A DNA stretch of 64,000 nucleotides from Chitinophagaceae bacterium (lineage in GTDB: Bacteria; Bacteroidota; Bacteroidia; Chitinophagales; Chitinophagaceae), in assembly GCA_020403425.1 (NCBI GenBank), contig JADBXR010000014.1, positions 29,308-93,307 on the forward strand, given 5' to 3'. The stretch's first letter is position 1. Each line of letters opens with the position of its first letter. The notes below the pieces were generated by a model. That model was not told the origin of the DNA. It did not search any database and saw only the letters and a program-made list of their open reading frames with translations. This document shows, piece after piece, positions 1 through 9,316 of the stretch. The translations under genes and the position numbers were made by a program.

Positions 1-249
1 GAACCCTCCTCCCTGTGGCGTGGTAATGGGTGCTTTCAGGAATACCCTGGTCCTGCGCAGTGATTCCCAGGCCTGGGGCTGGATACCCGCCGAATTACCT
101 TGCAGGTACACTTTTTCCCCGATCTCGATTTCTTCGATATCCAATTGGGCGCCGGCAGCCTCGAGTATACGCAGCGTGGCGTCCATGATCTCCGGGCCGA
201 TCCCATCGCCTCTGGCAATGGTGATGGCAGTTTTCTGGTCTGTTTTCAT
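1..249 (-). CDS. icd: NADP-type isocitrate dehydrogenase, N-terminal part (cut by window edge)
   Basis: The first 83 codons of a gene that continues beyond the left edge, starting at the ATG complement at 247-249. The product would oxidise isocitrate to 2-oxoglutarate in the TCA cycle in the cytoplasm. Visible motifs are ARGDGIGPEI near residue 13, typical of the isocitrate/isopropylmalate dehydrogenase fold, and KAPITTPQGGGF at the cut end, which resembles the substrate-binding stretch of the Thermus-like isocitrate dehydrogenases. An isopropylmalate dehydrogenase is the main alternative, but the ITTPQGGGF segment favours isocitrate. It is divergent from the LysR gene across an AT-rich 70-base gap, so the two may share control. 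Confidence 0.8.
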   Translation of the reverse strand, partial: MKTDQKTAITIARGDGIGPEIMDATLRILEAAGAQLDIEEIEIGEKVYLQGNSAGIQPQAWESLRRTRVFLKAPITTPQGGGF

Positions 250-319
250 GCCACAAAATTGCGGGTGCCATTTTATATTCTTTTATTTATATTTACTATA
301 ATAATCATAAACATTATTT

Positions 320-1246
320 ATGAATTACACCCTGCATCAATTGCGTGTCTTTTCGGTGATCGCAGAGAAACAGAGCATCACCAAGGCCGCCGAAGAACTG
401 AACATGACGCAACCGGCGGCTTCCATACAGCTAAAGAAATTACAGGATCAGTTCGATATCCCCCTGACCGAGACCATCGGTCGCAGGATCTTCATCACCG
501 ATTTCGGAATGGAACTGTACCGTATCGCACAACGTGTACTTTCAGAGATAGAGAGCATCCACTATCAATCGCAGAGTTATCAGGGGATCCTTTCCGGAAA
601 ACTGCGCATATCCATAGTGTCTACCGGCAAATACGTGATGCCGTACTTTTTACGTGATTTCCTGAAAGCCAATCCGGGGATCGAGCTGGAGATGGATGTG
701 ACCAATAAGAGAAGGGTCATCAGCAGTCTGGAACAGAATGAAGTGGATTTCTCGCTGGTATCCGTGGTACCGGCCCATATCGCCATTCAAGAAGAGATCC
801 TGATGCAGAACAAACTGTACCTGTTCGGACCCGGCAAGGATGTCATCGACACCAAAGGCAAGAAGGATGCGGAACTGTTTAAGCAGCTCCCTCTTATTTT
901 CCGGGAAGAGGGATCGGGTACCCGTTTTGCCATGCAGCAATATTTTCACCAGGCGCATATCAGGCCCAAGATCAGTCTATCCCTTACTTCTACCGAAGCA
1001 GTGAAGCAGGCGGTGGTAGCGGGATTGGGCTACTCCGTCCTATCCATCCTCAGCCTGAAGAACGAACTGAAACAAAAGGAAGTGAAAGTGATTCCTGTCA
1101 AAGGATTCCCGCTGCATTCGCAATGGCGGATGATCTGGCTCCAGAAAAAGCAGCTTTCTGCTGTAGCGCACGCCTACCTTCAGTACCTGCAAAAAAACAA
1201 GACCAGCATCATCAAACAACATTTTTCCTGGACAGCAGCGTATTGA
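320..1246 (+). CDS. LysR-family transcriptional regulator
   Basis: A 308-residue protein of normal LysR length. Residues 1-60 form the winged helix-turn-helix with the typical ITKAAEELNMTQPAASIQLKKLQ-type register, followed by a linker helix and a periplasmic-binding-protein-like effector domain from about residue 90 to 300. It starts at an ATG only 70 bases from the divergent isocitrate dehydrogenase start. LysR proteins commonly regulate a divergent neighbour, so control of that gene is a reasonable inference; the ligand cannot be told from sequence. It ends 5 bases before the stop of the convergent efflux operon, with no separate terminator between them. Confidence 0.9.
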   Translation: MNYTLHQLRVFSVIAEKQSITKAAEELNMTQPAASIQLKKLQDQFDIPLTETIGRRIFITDFGMELYRIAQRVLSEIESIHYQSQSYQGILSGKLRISIVSTGKYVMPYFLRDFLKANPGIELEMDVTNKRRVISSLEQNEVDFSLVSVVPAHIAIQEEILMQNKLYLFGPGKDVIDTKGKKDAELFKQLPLIFREEGSGTRFAMQQYFHQAHIRPKISLSLTSTEAVKQAVVAGLGYSVLSILSLKNELKQKEVKVIPVKGFPLHSQWRMIWLQKKQLSAVAHAYLQYLQKNKTSIIKQHFSWTAAY

Positions 1247-1251
1247 ACAGG

Positions 1252-2460
1252 TTACATCTTACTCATATCATGTCCTGCCATTGGGTTGGCACCTTTCTGA
1301 AAGATATATTCACTCTGCAGCAGGTAAGCACCGGATACGACCACCACATCGCCGGAACGTAAACCCGACCTGATCTCTATCCTGTCATCGGTCTCCAGTC
1401 CGGTTTCGACCATCAGTGTCTTGAATGTCTTTTTACCCGTACGCACCCATACTGTAGCGCCATTCCCATCACGGATCACTGCATCGATCGGTAAGGTAAG
1501 CGTTTTGCGTGGTGCACTTTTTAACAACACATACGCAGACATACCGGGTTTCAACTGATTACCCGAATTGGGGATCGCCACCCGTATCAGGTTGATCCGG
1601 GTATCCGGGTTAATCTCAGGATTGACAAAGCCGATAGTGCCCCTGATCTCGAGCCCGTCAAAATCAGGAAACTGAACGGTGGCAATACTGTTTCTGTTGA
1701 TATCGGCCATCTGTGAAGTGTATACCTGCGCCTCTGCCCACAGGCTGGAGAGATCGGCCAGTTTTACCAGTACGCCACCCTCCATCACATAATCACCCTC
1801 CCTTGTTTCCAGGCTGGTGATGGTACCGGATACCGGACTGTAGAAAGTTGTGGTAGTGCTGGCTTTTTTCTGTTGTGTCAGTTCCTGCACCTGTTTATCA
1901 GACATGCCCCATAACAACAGCTTGTTCCTCGCACTCTGTAGCAGCTGATCAAAATTCATCATGGTTTCGTTGACGAACACTTTTTTCCTTTCAAGTGCGA
2001 GCAGGTATTCCTGTTTGGCATTATTCAGCTCCTCGCTGTACAACTCATACAAAGGCGCGCCCTTTTTAACAAAATCGCCCACATTCTTATAATACAGTTT
2101 CTCCACCCTGCCCATTACCCTTGCGCTCACCGAAGAGGCTTTCATCTGGTCAAAGTTCAGTGTGGCGGTAAGCACCAGTTTGTCGCCGATGGTTCCGTTG
2201 CGGATGGTATCGGCATGAATATTCCCCAGCTGAACCTGCTGTTCACTTAGTTCTATTTCATCGTGGCTGTTACCATTTTTCTTTTTGACAGGTGTCAGGT
2301 CCATTTTACAGATCGGGCATTTTCCTGGTTTGTGTTCCTTCACCTGAGGATCCATGGAGCAGGTGTAATAGGTATCGGACGCTGCTGTGACGGATGCTGT
2401 CTTGTTCTTACAGCCCAGGACCGCCACCAACAGGAAAATTATAAGGAATGATATACGCAT
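1252..2460 (-). CDS. RND efflux periplasmic adaptor, CusB type, one metal-binding domain
   Basis: A 402-residue lipoprotein adaptor with lipobox VLGC near residue 16. It would bridge the inner-membrane pump and the outer-membrane channel in a heavy-metal efflux complex. Near residues 32-56 is one heavy-metal-binding domain (YYTCSMDP...CPICKMDL), in which the usual CGM is CKM. After it come the barrel-sandwich and beta-barrel segments of the HlyD/CusB family, with an alpha-hairpin around residues 140-210 and an SGTITSL-type lipoyl strand. It is the last gene of the minus-strand copper operon, 2 bases after a second adaptor, so the system encodes two different adaptors. Confidence 0.88.
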   Translation of the reverse strand: MRISFLIIFLLVAVLGCKNKTASVTAASDTYYTCSMDPQVKEHKPGKCPICKMDLTPVKKKNGNSHDEIELSEQQVQLGNIHADTIRNGTIGDKLVLTATLNFDQMKASSVSARVMGRVEKLYYKNVGDFVKKGAPLYELYSEELNNAKQEYLLALERKKVFVNETMMNFDQLLQSARNKLLLWGMSDKQVQELTQQKKASTTTTFYSPVSGTITSLETREGDYVMEGGVLVKLADLSSLWAEAQVYTSQMADINRNSIATVQFPDFDGLEIRGTIGFVNPEINPDTRINLIRVAIPNSGNQLKPGMSAYVLLKSAPRKTLTLPIDAVIRDGNGATVWVRTGKKTFKTLMVETGLETDDRIEIRSGLRSGDVVVVSGAYLLQSEYIFQKGANPMAGHDMSKM

Positions 2461-2462
2461 AT

Positions 2463-3854
2463 TCAGTTTTTTACTTTGATAAAGCTTTCGCTATCCATTA
2501 AATATTGTGCATTGGCTGCCACAGAGTCCTGCACTCCGAGCCCATTCAACACCTGTATGTGTTCCTTATGCATGATACCGGTGCTGATCCTGTGCGCCTT
2601 GAAACCTCCTTTCACTTTTTCAAATACCACTTTGTCGAGCCCCAGAGAAAGGACCGCTTCTTTGGGCAGCCAGTATGCCTGGCGGGTGTTCCCGTATATG
2701 GTGGCGCTTACCTGGCTGCCGATCGGTATTCTGAGATCGCCGTTATTGAAATACACTCGGGCGGTCAGTGTTTTGCTGTCTTTCCGGTAAAAGGGTTCCA
2801 CATAATCCAGCGAGGCCTGGAAATTTTTTCCGGGTAAGGTTTCCGGTACAATGGTCACTTTACTGCCGACCCTTACCAATGCCTGGTTCTCACCGTAAAT
2901 GTTCAATACTGCCCAGGCCCTTGCAGGATCGTAAACCGTGAATACTGATTTGCCTTTCTGCACATACATGCCCTCTTTCAAAGAAAGCTCTTCGGTAATT
3001 AGTGAAATATCTTTCATCGCACCCGTTTCCCTTTCTTTACTCATCGCACCCGTATTGGTAGATTCATGTATATGCCCGTTGTAATTACTGTATACCGTAA
3101 CCGTCATCAAGGGTTTTTCTTCGCGGATCAGTTTTTCCAATTGAGCAGCATCCATCCCCAGTAACAATAGTTTTTCTTTGGCGGCTTCAATGATGTTCCT
3201 GTTTCCCGGATCGTTCCTGAGCAGGAACAGCAAGTTCTGTTGCGCGGTAAGCAATTCGGGACTATACACTTCCATGATCTTCTCTCCCTTTCTGATCCTC
3301 TGGTAACGGTAACGCACATAGAGCTTTTCTATGCGTCCCGAAACCCTTGCTGAGATCGTACCTGCCATTCTTGTATCGTATGTGATCGTACCCAGCGCCC
3401 TGATCTCTATCTGCTCCTGCTTCTGTTGCATCACTGTTACGGGCAAAGAAGAAACCACAAACTCATTGGTGGGTTTCAGCAAAGCATCCAGCTCTATAGG
3501 TTCCTGTTGGTTGCCGCCGATCTCTTTTTTTACCAGATCCATACCGCATACAGGACAGGATCCCGGTTTATCGGACCTCACATCAGGATGCATGGGACAG
3601 GTGTAAACCGCCCCCGTATTAGTATCGTGATGATGCTGTTCTGGTTTTCCGGTCTCCATTTTAACCAGGTCCATGCCGCATTTAGGGCAGGTGCCGGGTT
3701 TATCGCTGAAAACAGAATCCTGTGGCATGGGGCAGGTATACATCGGTTGGCTTTCTGCCGGATGCACATGTTCAGTTGCAGCGGTTTTCTCTTTTCGATC
3801 CTGACAGGCCGCAACAGCCAGCAGTACCAATGATAGGATCAATAGTCGTTTCAT
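2463..3854 (-). CDS. RND efflux periplasmic adaptor, CusB type, two metal-binding domains
   Basis: A 463-residue lipoprotein (lipobox VAAC near residue 17) of the CusB/HlyD family. Two tandem heavy-metal-binding domains occupy roughly residues 35-112, each of the form YTCPM...CPxCGMDL, separated by a His-rich linker (EQHHHD). The remaining length is the adaptor proper, with a hairpin region around residues 190-290 and a beta-barrel. The extra cysteine and methionine domains could capture Cu(I)/Ag(I) in the periplasm before handover to the pump; this role is inferred from the family. The start ATG overlaps the stop of the TolC-type gene in an ATGA, which implies translational coupling. Confidence 0.88.
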   Translation of the reverse strand: MKRLLILSLVLLAVAACQDRKEKTAATEHVHPAESQPMYTCPMPQDSVFSDKPGTCPKCGMDLVKMETGKPEQHHHDTNTGAVYTCPMHPDVRSDKPGSCPVCGMDLVKKEIGGNQQEPIELDALLKPTNEFVVSSLPVTVMQQKQEQIEIRALGTITYDTRMAGTISARVSGRIEKLYVRYRYQRIRKGEKIMEVYSPELLTAQQNLLFLLRNDPGNRNIIEAAKEKLLLLGMDAAQLEKLIREEKPLMTVTVYSNYNGHIHESTNTGAMSKERETGAMKDISLITEELSLKEGMYVQKGKSVFTVYDPARAWAVLNIYGENQALVRVGSKVTIVPETLPGKNFQASLDYVEPFYRKDSKTLTARVYFNNGDLRIPIGSQVSATIYGNTRQAYWLPKEAVLSLGLDKVVFEKVKGGFKAHRISTGIMHKEHIQVLNGLGVQDSVAANAQYLMDSESFIKVKN

Positions 3855-5104
3855 TTGTTTTCAATTATTCTTTCCAGTGATACCTGTGTCCTGAGCGCCT
3901 GGTTCAACAGTTCGGTGTATTCAAGCTGGCTCATATACAAGGCCTCCCAAGCGTCGTACAACATGAACAGTTCTTCGGTGTTCTGTTCATAGGCCAACTG
4001 CATGGTTGAAAAATTTTTCTGTAAGGCAGGTAAGATGTTCGTCTCGTAAAGTTTCAGTTGTTTGGTTTTCAGCATCAGTTCATTGCGCATACCATATGCC
4101 ATACCGCTGTATTCATTCACCATCATCTCTTTCTGCGACTGCAAGGCACTTGCCTTCCATTTCAGACTTTCAATGTTGGCCTTATTCATTTTTGATGACC
4201 AGTTCGTCAGCGGCAGCTTCATCATACCCATCAATGAGTACTGCATGGGCAGACCGCCAAAACCAAACATGTGTTCATACCGTATCCCGAACTGGGGGCG
4301 CAGGCTTTGTTTTTCGGTCTCCTGTTTCAGGTAGGTCAGATCAATATCCCGGTCGATCGCCTTCAGATCGCTGCGGTTTCGATAGAACAGGGTGCTGTCG
4401 AAGACCATATCATCATACCCATTGATCCGGTAATTGGTATCAATGGACAGGTCAGCCATGGCTTTGCGTCCCATCAGTGTGTTCAGTCGGATCCTTTTTT
4501 CGGTGATCTCACTCTCATACATGAGTTGCATGTTCTTGATATTGCCCAGCGCCGCCTTGGCCTTATAATAGGCACTTATCTTTTCCATCCCGTTGCGGTA
4601 ACGGATCTCCGCATTTTTGATCATGAAATTCAAAAGCTTCTCATTCTGACCCAGGATATTCAGTTTTTTTTCAAGGATGATCCACTCGTAGTAGAACTGT
4701 TTGGCATCATTCACCAGTTCGTTCAGAGTTGCGTTCTTTTTTTCTTTCTCTACCGACGACATGGTCTGCATGTATGCCGCATCTGCCTGTTGCTTTTTTT
4801 TGTTCGGGATCATCTGCTGGCCGCCCAACATATACTGGCCCATCCCATTTCCCATATCTGATTTTTTCCAGTAGGACGGATTATAAGGAACCATCCACAG
4901 GCCGGTGGAGAATTCCGGCGGCATCCAGCTTTTGGCTCCTTTGACGGCTTCATCCATGGAACGGATCTCCTGGTTGTACATTTTAACCACAGGATGCGAA
5001 ACGGTGATACTGTCAATGACAGCAGCCAGCTTCAGGGTCTGCGCCCGGCCGGTACCAACCAACAGCAGCGCAAACAATACGAGGTATGTTTTATTCTGTA
5101 ACAT
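3851..5104 (-). CDS. TolC-family outer-membrane efflux channel (CusC-like)
   Basis: A 417-residue protein with an N-terminal signal peptide ending near RAQ (residue 22). It has the long alpha-helical repeats of the TolC family, rich in Gln, Lys and Leu, including two coiled-coil stretches around residues 100-220 and 290-400. It would form the outer-membrane duct of the tripartite metal pump. It overlaps the CusA C-terminal ORF by 14 bases upstream and the first adaptor by 4 bases downstream, placing it firmly in the operon. It is somewhat shorter than Escherichia coli TolC, as is common for metal-type channels in Bacteroidota. Confidence 0.87.
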   Translation of the reverse strand: MLQNKTYLVLFALLLVGTGRAQTLKLAAVIDSITVSHPVVKMYNQEIRSMDEAVKGAKSWMPPEFSTGLWMVPYNPSYWKKSDMGNGMGQYMLGGQQMIPNKKKQQADAAYMQTMSSVEKEKKNATLNELVNDAKQFYYEWIILEKKLNILGQNEKLLNFMIKNAEIRYRNGMEKISAYYKAKAALGNIKNMQLMYESEITEKRIRLNTLMGRKAMADLSIDTNYRINGYDDMVFDSTLFYRNRSDLKAIDRDIDLTYLKQETEKQSLRPQFGIRYEHMFGFGGLPMQYSLMGMMKLPLTNWSSKMNKANIESLKWKASALQSQKEMMVNEYSGMAYGMRNELMLKTKQLKLYETNILPALQKNFSTMQLAYEQNTEELFMLYDAWEALYMSQLEYTELLNQALRTQVSLERIIENK

Positions 5105-7016
5105 CGATCAATTCAATTTTACCTTTACGTTTTAGTTCTCTTTCTTTGATGATCTCGAAGACCACCGGCGTGATCAGCAATACATAAATGGTAGAACTGA
5201 TGGTTCCGCCGATCAATGGTATGGTAATGGGTCGCATAATATCGCTACCCACGCCGGTTGACCATAAAATGGGGATCAGTCCGAACAGGCCCACCGATAC
5301 CGTCATCAGTTTAGGTCTTAATCTCTTCACCGAACCTTCCACCACAAATTCACGTATGATGGCCGGCGTCAGCGTTGCCCGTGAGTTACCATATTTTGCC
5401 ACCATGTTCTGCATGGCTTCGTTCAGGTAGATCGTCATCAGCATGGCCGTTTCTATGGCCATACCGAACAGCGCAATGAAACCCACTGCCACAGCCACCG
5501 ATAAATTCACCCCGTAGTGATATACCATGAACACGCCGCCAATCAGGGCAAACGGAACTGTGATCATGGTAACTATGGCTTCTTTGATGGAATGATAGGT
5601 GAAGTACAGGACCATAAAAATGATGAGGATCACGATCGGCATGATCAGTGTGAGTGTCCGGTTGGCGCGGATCTGGTTTTCCCATTGTCCGCTCCACTCC
5701 AGAAAATACCCCTTGGGTAGTTTGATCATCATCTGGTTCAGCTTTTCCTGTGCTTCGTTAACCGTACTGCCCAGGTCACGCTCACGCACATTGAAGAGGA
5801 CCGTTCCACGCAGCAATGCGTTCTCCGAATTGATCATGGGCGGACCATCGCTCAACCGGATATCTGCAACAGCCTCCAGTGGAACGGGACCAAAATTCAT
5901 GGTCTGCACCGGCAAGCGTTTCAACGCCTGCATATTGTTCCTGAAATCCTGTCCATAGCGGGCATTCACAGAAAATCGCTGACGGCCTTCAATAGTGGTA
6001 GTAAGTTTCATGCCACCCAGTGCACTTTCCACTACGGTGTTCACATCATCCACACTCAGACCATACCTGCCGATCTCTTCACGTCTGACCACAACATCAA
6101 TGTATTTACCACCGGTAATAGGTTCTACATAGAGGTCTTTTACACCGTCAATTCCTTCGAGGTGTTTTTTGATGGTCTGTGCAAATACATAAATACTGTC
6201 GAGATTCTGTCCATACACTTTCAGGCCCACATCGGTACGGATACCGGTTGAGAGCATGTTGATGCGGTTAATGATGGGTTGCGTCCATCCATTGGTCACA
6301 CCCGGTATCTGCATCTTGGCATTGAGTTCATTGATGATATCGTCTTTGGTGAGCCCCTTGCGCCATTCATGCCTTGGTTTCAGCAGGATGATGGTCTCGA
6401 TCATACTCACCGGCGAATTATCCGTTGCCGTATTGGCCCGGCCTGCTTTGCCCAGCACATGTGCTACTTCGGGAACAGAGCTGATCAGTTTATCCTGCAC
6501 CTGCAACAAACGTTTGGCTTCGGCGTTGGAAACATCCGGCAGGGTGACCGGCATGAACAGGATGGAACCTTCATCCAGCGGAGGCATGAACTCAGATCCC
6601 ATTCTGGTCATCATGACCACTCCCGCCGCTAAAGCCACCAGGTTCACCGCCAGAACGGTCTTGCGCCAGCGCAGGCACCATTGCAGTATCGGCATGTATA
6701 TCCGCTCCAATGTACGTGTGATGGGATTGAAGGATTCCGGCTTCAGGTTCCCTTTCAGAAAATAGGAGATCAGCACCGGCGTCAAAGTGATGGCCAGGAA
6801 AGCATCTACCAGCAGGATGAACGTTTTTGTCCAGGCCAGCGGATGAAACATCTTGCCCTCCATTCCTGTCAAAAGGAATACCGGCAGGAAAGATGCGATC
6901 ACTATGATCGTTGAATAGAACACACCCGGCCCTACCTGTTTCGAAGACCTTTCGATGATCTCCATTTTTTCCTCAGGGCTCAGGGGGTCTTTATTTTTTT
7001 TGAACCAGTTTGTCAT
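5091..7016 (-). CDS. CusA-type RND heavy-metal pump, C-terminal part (second half of split gene)
   Basis: A 641-residue ORF equal to the part of CusA from just before TM5 to the C-terminus. It begins in the cytoplasmic loop after TM4, then reads KQVGPGVFYS, TM5-TM6, the second periplasmic domain and TM7-TM12. The segment NRINMLSTGI near the middle matches the region of CusA that carries one of its copper-binding methionines (recollection of the family). Its ATG overlaps the stop of the N-terminal ORF in an ATGA, a geometry that allows coupled re-initiation. The same frame is closed by a TAA four codons upstream, so the two halves cannot be joined without a frame change in that short interval. 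Confidence 0.87.
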   Translation of the reverse strand: MTNWFKKNKDPLSPEEKMEIIERSSKQVGPGVFYSTIIVIASFLPVFLLTGMEGKMFHPLAWTKTFILLVDAFLAITLTPVLISYFLKGNLKPESFNPITRTLERIYMPILQWCLRWRKTVLAVNLVALAAGVVMMTRMGSEFMPPLDEGSILFMPVTLPDVSNAEAKRLLQVQDKLISSVPEVAHVLGKAGRANTATDNSPVSMIETIILLKPRHEWRKGLTKDDIINELNAKMQIPGVTNGWTQPIINRINMLSTGIRTDVGLKVYGQNLDSIYVFAQTIKKHLEGIDGVKDLYVEPITGGKYIDVVVRREEIGRYGLSVDDVNTVVESALGGMKLTTTIEGRQRFSVNARYGQDFRNNMQALKRLPVQTMNFGPVPLEAVADIRLSDGPPMINSENALLRGTVLFNVRERDLGSTVNEAQEKLNQMMIKLPKGYFLEWSGQWENQIRANRTLTLIMPIVILIIFMVLYFTYHSIKEAIVTMITVPFALIGGVFMVYHYGVNLSVAVAVGFIALFGMAIETAMLMTIYLNEAMQNMVAKYGNSRATLTPAIIREFVVEGSVKRLRPKLMTVSVGLFGLIPILWSTGVGSDIMRPITIPLIGGTISSTIYVLLITPVVFEIIKERELKRKGKIELIDVTE

Positions 7017-8308
7017 GAGTTTACATTATTTGATGACTGCCTTTTTGCTACCTGTGCTTCACTGATGTGTCGATAGGCGTTCTCTACCATCACAATCCCA
7101 TCATCCACCACCACACCAATGGCCAGTGCGATACCGGTGAGTGACATGATATTGGATGAAATGCCAAAAGCCTGCAGCAGAATAAAGCCCACCGCTACGG
7201 AAATAGGAAGTTGAATCAGGATGATGAGTGCACTGCGCCAGTGGAAGAGGAAGATGATCACGATCAGCGATACCGCGATCATCTCTTCGATCAGGGTGCC
7301 TTTTACCGACTCAACGGCTTCTTCTATCAGCGTGCTTCTGTCGTAAGAGGTTTTCAACGTTACACCCTCGGGCAAACCTTTCTCCAGTTCCTTGATCTTG
7401 GCTTTTACAGATCTGATCACCCGGTCGGCATTCTCGTTGTAGCGCATCACCACGATGCCACCTACCACTTCTCCTTTCCCGTCCATATCAAAAATGCCGA
7501 GACGCAGGTCACCGCCCATCTGTACGGAACCTACATCCCTTACCCGAACCGGGATACCATTGTAATTACCCAATGCAATGTTCTCGATGTCCTCCTTGTT
7601 CTTGATATATCCCAGACCCCGGATGATATATGCCATATCGGCCATCTCGAATTTTCTGCCCCCCACATCGTTGTTGTTGGCTTTCACCTTGTTCATCACA
7701 TCCATGAGGGAGATATTGTAGTACTGCAGTTTCACCGGGTCTATCACCAGCTGGTACTGCTTCTCAAAACCGCCGAACGATGCCACTTCGGCCACACCCG
7801 GCACTGTCTGCAGGGCGAATTTGATGTACCAGTCCTGCAGGGCGCGCTGTTCACCCAGGTCCATCTTGGGCGCATCCAGGTGATACCAGTAGATATGTCC
7901 CACACCGGTACCATCGGGCCCCAGCGTGGGTGTAACTCCCTGCGGCAGCAGGCGCTGGGCAAAATTCAGTCGCTCCAGCACACGTGTACGGGCCCAGTAG
8001 ATATCAACATTGTCTTCGAAGATCACATACACAAAACTCATCCCGAACATTGATGAGCCACGGATGTTCCTGATCTTGGGTATACCCTGCAGGTTGCTCA
8101 CCAGCGGGTAAGTGACCTGGTCTTCAATCACCTGCGGACTGCGACCCATCCATTCGGTGAACACGATCACCTGGTTTTCACTGAGGTCGGGTATGGCATC
8201 GATCGGATTCTGTTTCACAGAATACAGGCCCCAGGCAAACATACCCGCTGCTGCCAGCAGCACGATCAGCCGGTTGCGTAAGGCCAGTACGATTAATTTT
8301 TGAACCAT
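7013..8308 (-). CDS. CusA-type RND heavy-metal pump, N-terminal part (first half of split gene)
   Basis: A 431-residue ORF that matches the first part of CusA/CzcA pumps. It has TM1 at residues 10-30, then the first periplasmic porter domain with the family segment NPIDAIPDLSENQVIVF, then TM2-TM4. TM4 ends in VVVDDGIVMVENAYRH, which carries the acidic pair of the proton relay. After about 20 unlike residues it stops at a TGA that overlaps the ATG of the C-terminal ORF. Together the halves total 1072 residues, close to the usual CusA length of about 1050. Either this is a true two-polypeptide pump or a one-base change split one gene; the sequence alone cannot decide. Confidence 0.87.
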   Translation of the reverse strand: MVQKLIVLALRNRLIVLLAAAGMFAWGLYSVKQNPIDAIPDLSENQVIVFTEWMGRSPQVIEDQVTYPLVSNLQGIPKIRNIRGSSMFGMSFVYVIFEDNVDIYWARTRVLERLNFAQRLLPQGVTPTLGPDGTGVGHIYWYHLDAPKMDLGEQRALQDWYIKFALQTVPGVAEVASFGGFEKQYQLVIDPVKLQYYNISLMDVMNKVKANNNDVGGRKFEMADMAYIIRGLGYIKNKEDIENIALGNYNGIPVRVRDVGSVQMGGDLRLGIFDMDGKGEVVGGIVVMRYNENADRVIRSVKAKIKELEKGLPEGVTLKTSYDRSTLIEEAVESVKGTLIEEMIAVSLIVIIFLFHWRSALIILIQLPISVAVGFILLQAFGISSNIMSLTGIALAIGVVVDDGIVMVENAYRHISEAQVAKRQSSNNVNS

Positions 8309-8341
8309 GACGGTAATTTTCCGGTTTCCAATAACGGGGTA

Positions 8342-8707
8342 TTATCCCTTTTTCTCTTTCAAAGCCATGCCACATTTGGAACATTTACCAGGTTTATCAC
8401 TGGTCACATCTGCGTGCATGGGACATACATACGTTGCGGCGCTTGTTTTTTTGTTCTCTTTCAGGTTCATGCCGCATTTGGAACATTTACCGGGCTTATC
8501 ACTGGTCACATCTGCATGCATAGGGCATGAATAAGCTGCTTCTTTTTTATTTTCCGTCAGGTTCATGCCACATTTGGAACATCTGGCAGGTTTATCGCTG
8601 GTGATATCCGCATGCATGGGGCAGCTGTATTTTTTGCCGTCCTGTGCAAATACGGTTACAGAAAGGATGGTAAAAGCTGCCATCAACAGCAGTTTGAACT
8701 TTTTCAT
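8342..8707 (-). CDS. Small exported protein with three heavy-metal-binding domains
   Basis: A 121-residue protein. I chose the ATG at 8707 (MKKFKLL...) because it opens a clean signal peptide ending at VFAQ; upstream in-frame codons do not encode one. After cleavage the protein is almost entirely three tandem copies of one domain, each near YSCPMHADxTSDKP followed by CSKCGM about 13 residues later. Cys, His and Met spacing is that of the domain also fused to the adaptors in this operon. It probably buffers or delivers Cu(I)/Ag(I) in the periplasm (inference). It sits 33 bases upstream of the pump gene in the same operon. Confidence 0.85.
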   Translation of the reverse strand: MKKFKLLLMAAFTILSVTVFAQDGKKYSCPMHADITSDKPARCSKCGMNLTENKKEAAYSCPMHADVTSDKPGKCSKCGMNLKENKKTSAATYVCPMHADVTSDKPGKCSKCGMALKEKKG

Positions 8708-8809
8708 TGTTTTGATTTTATGGGTGATGAATGAATACAGGAACGTTGGGGCCCTAGAAATGCCCAAAGCCCGGCAAATGTTTGCCCGGCTGCTCAGAAG
8801 GATACGATA

Positions 8810-9208
8810 TTAAATACGGAAAACGCGGTTACTCAAATAAACCGCTACGCTGCTTTCAGGAGGCGCGTTACTGGTAGGGTTTTCTTCCGTAACGGAAGAA
8901 AAGCTGATGACAGGTACCTGAAATACAGAAACAGGCACAGCAGTAGCTACCAGCTGCATGGATTGGTAAACAGACTCGGCTGTTTTCTGGTCGATGGTTG
9001 ATTTGACCAGTTTCTGCTCGTCTTTACAGCACCCTTTTTTGTTTTTCTTTTCGGTCTTGGCCATGCCGCATTTGCCGCAGGCTTTGCCTTTCTGCTCTGT
9101 CAGCTCCCAGCCATAAGCCTTGCCCATACAGTAATGCATGTGCATGGTGACCCCGGCACTGGCGCCGAGATGTACGAAGGCTAATATGAGGACAAACAGC
9201 TTTTTCAT
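8810..9208 (-). CDS. HYC_CC_PP-type small exported metal-associated protein
   Basis: A 132-residue protein, first gene of the minus-strand copper operon. An N-terminal signal peptide (residues 1-18, ending GASA) is followed by the three signatures after which the family is named: HYC near residue 26, CC in KGCCKDEQ, and PP in NAPPESS near the C-terminus. Other Cys, His and Met residues (MHMHYCMG, CGKCGM) look like soft-metal ligands. The family is recurrently found beside copper exporters in Bacteroidota (recollection), and its place here agrees. The exact function is not known. Confidence 0.8.
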   Translation of the reverse strand: MKKLFVLILAFVHLGASAGVTMHMHYCMGKAYGWELTEQKGKACGKCGMAKTEKKNKKGCCKDEQKLVKSTIDQKTAESVYQSMQLVATAVPVSVFQVPVISFSSVTEENPTSNAPPESSVAVYLSNRVFRI

Positions 9209-9222
9209 GTAGATGAACCCGA

Positions 9223-9230
9223 CAAAAGTA
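9223..9230 (-). promoter_or_regulatory. Candidate -7 box for the copper operon
   Basis: Read on the minus strand, TACTTTTG matches the Bacteroidota -7 consensus TAnnTTTG exactly. It lies 14 bases upstream of the first start codon of the operon, implying a very short leader. No convincing TTG -33 element was found at the right distance, so an activator may be needed. Confidence 0.4.
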
Positions 9231-9316
9231 GCAGTAAAATAGAATAATTTTTCTTAAAATTCCGGACAAATGGTAGAAAGAGCCTGTTTTTCAGGTAGAA
9301 ATTGCTGGATAAATGT

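Noticed and set aside
7211..8053. A 280-codon plus-strand frame opposite the pump gene
   Set aside because: It is His-rich only because of the antisense codon pattern; the minus strand encodes conserved CusA.
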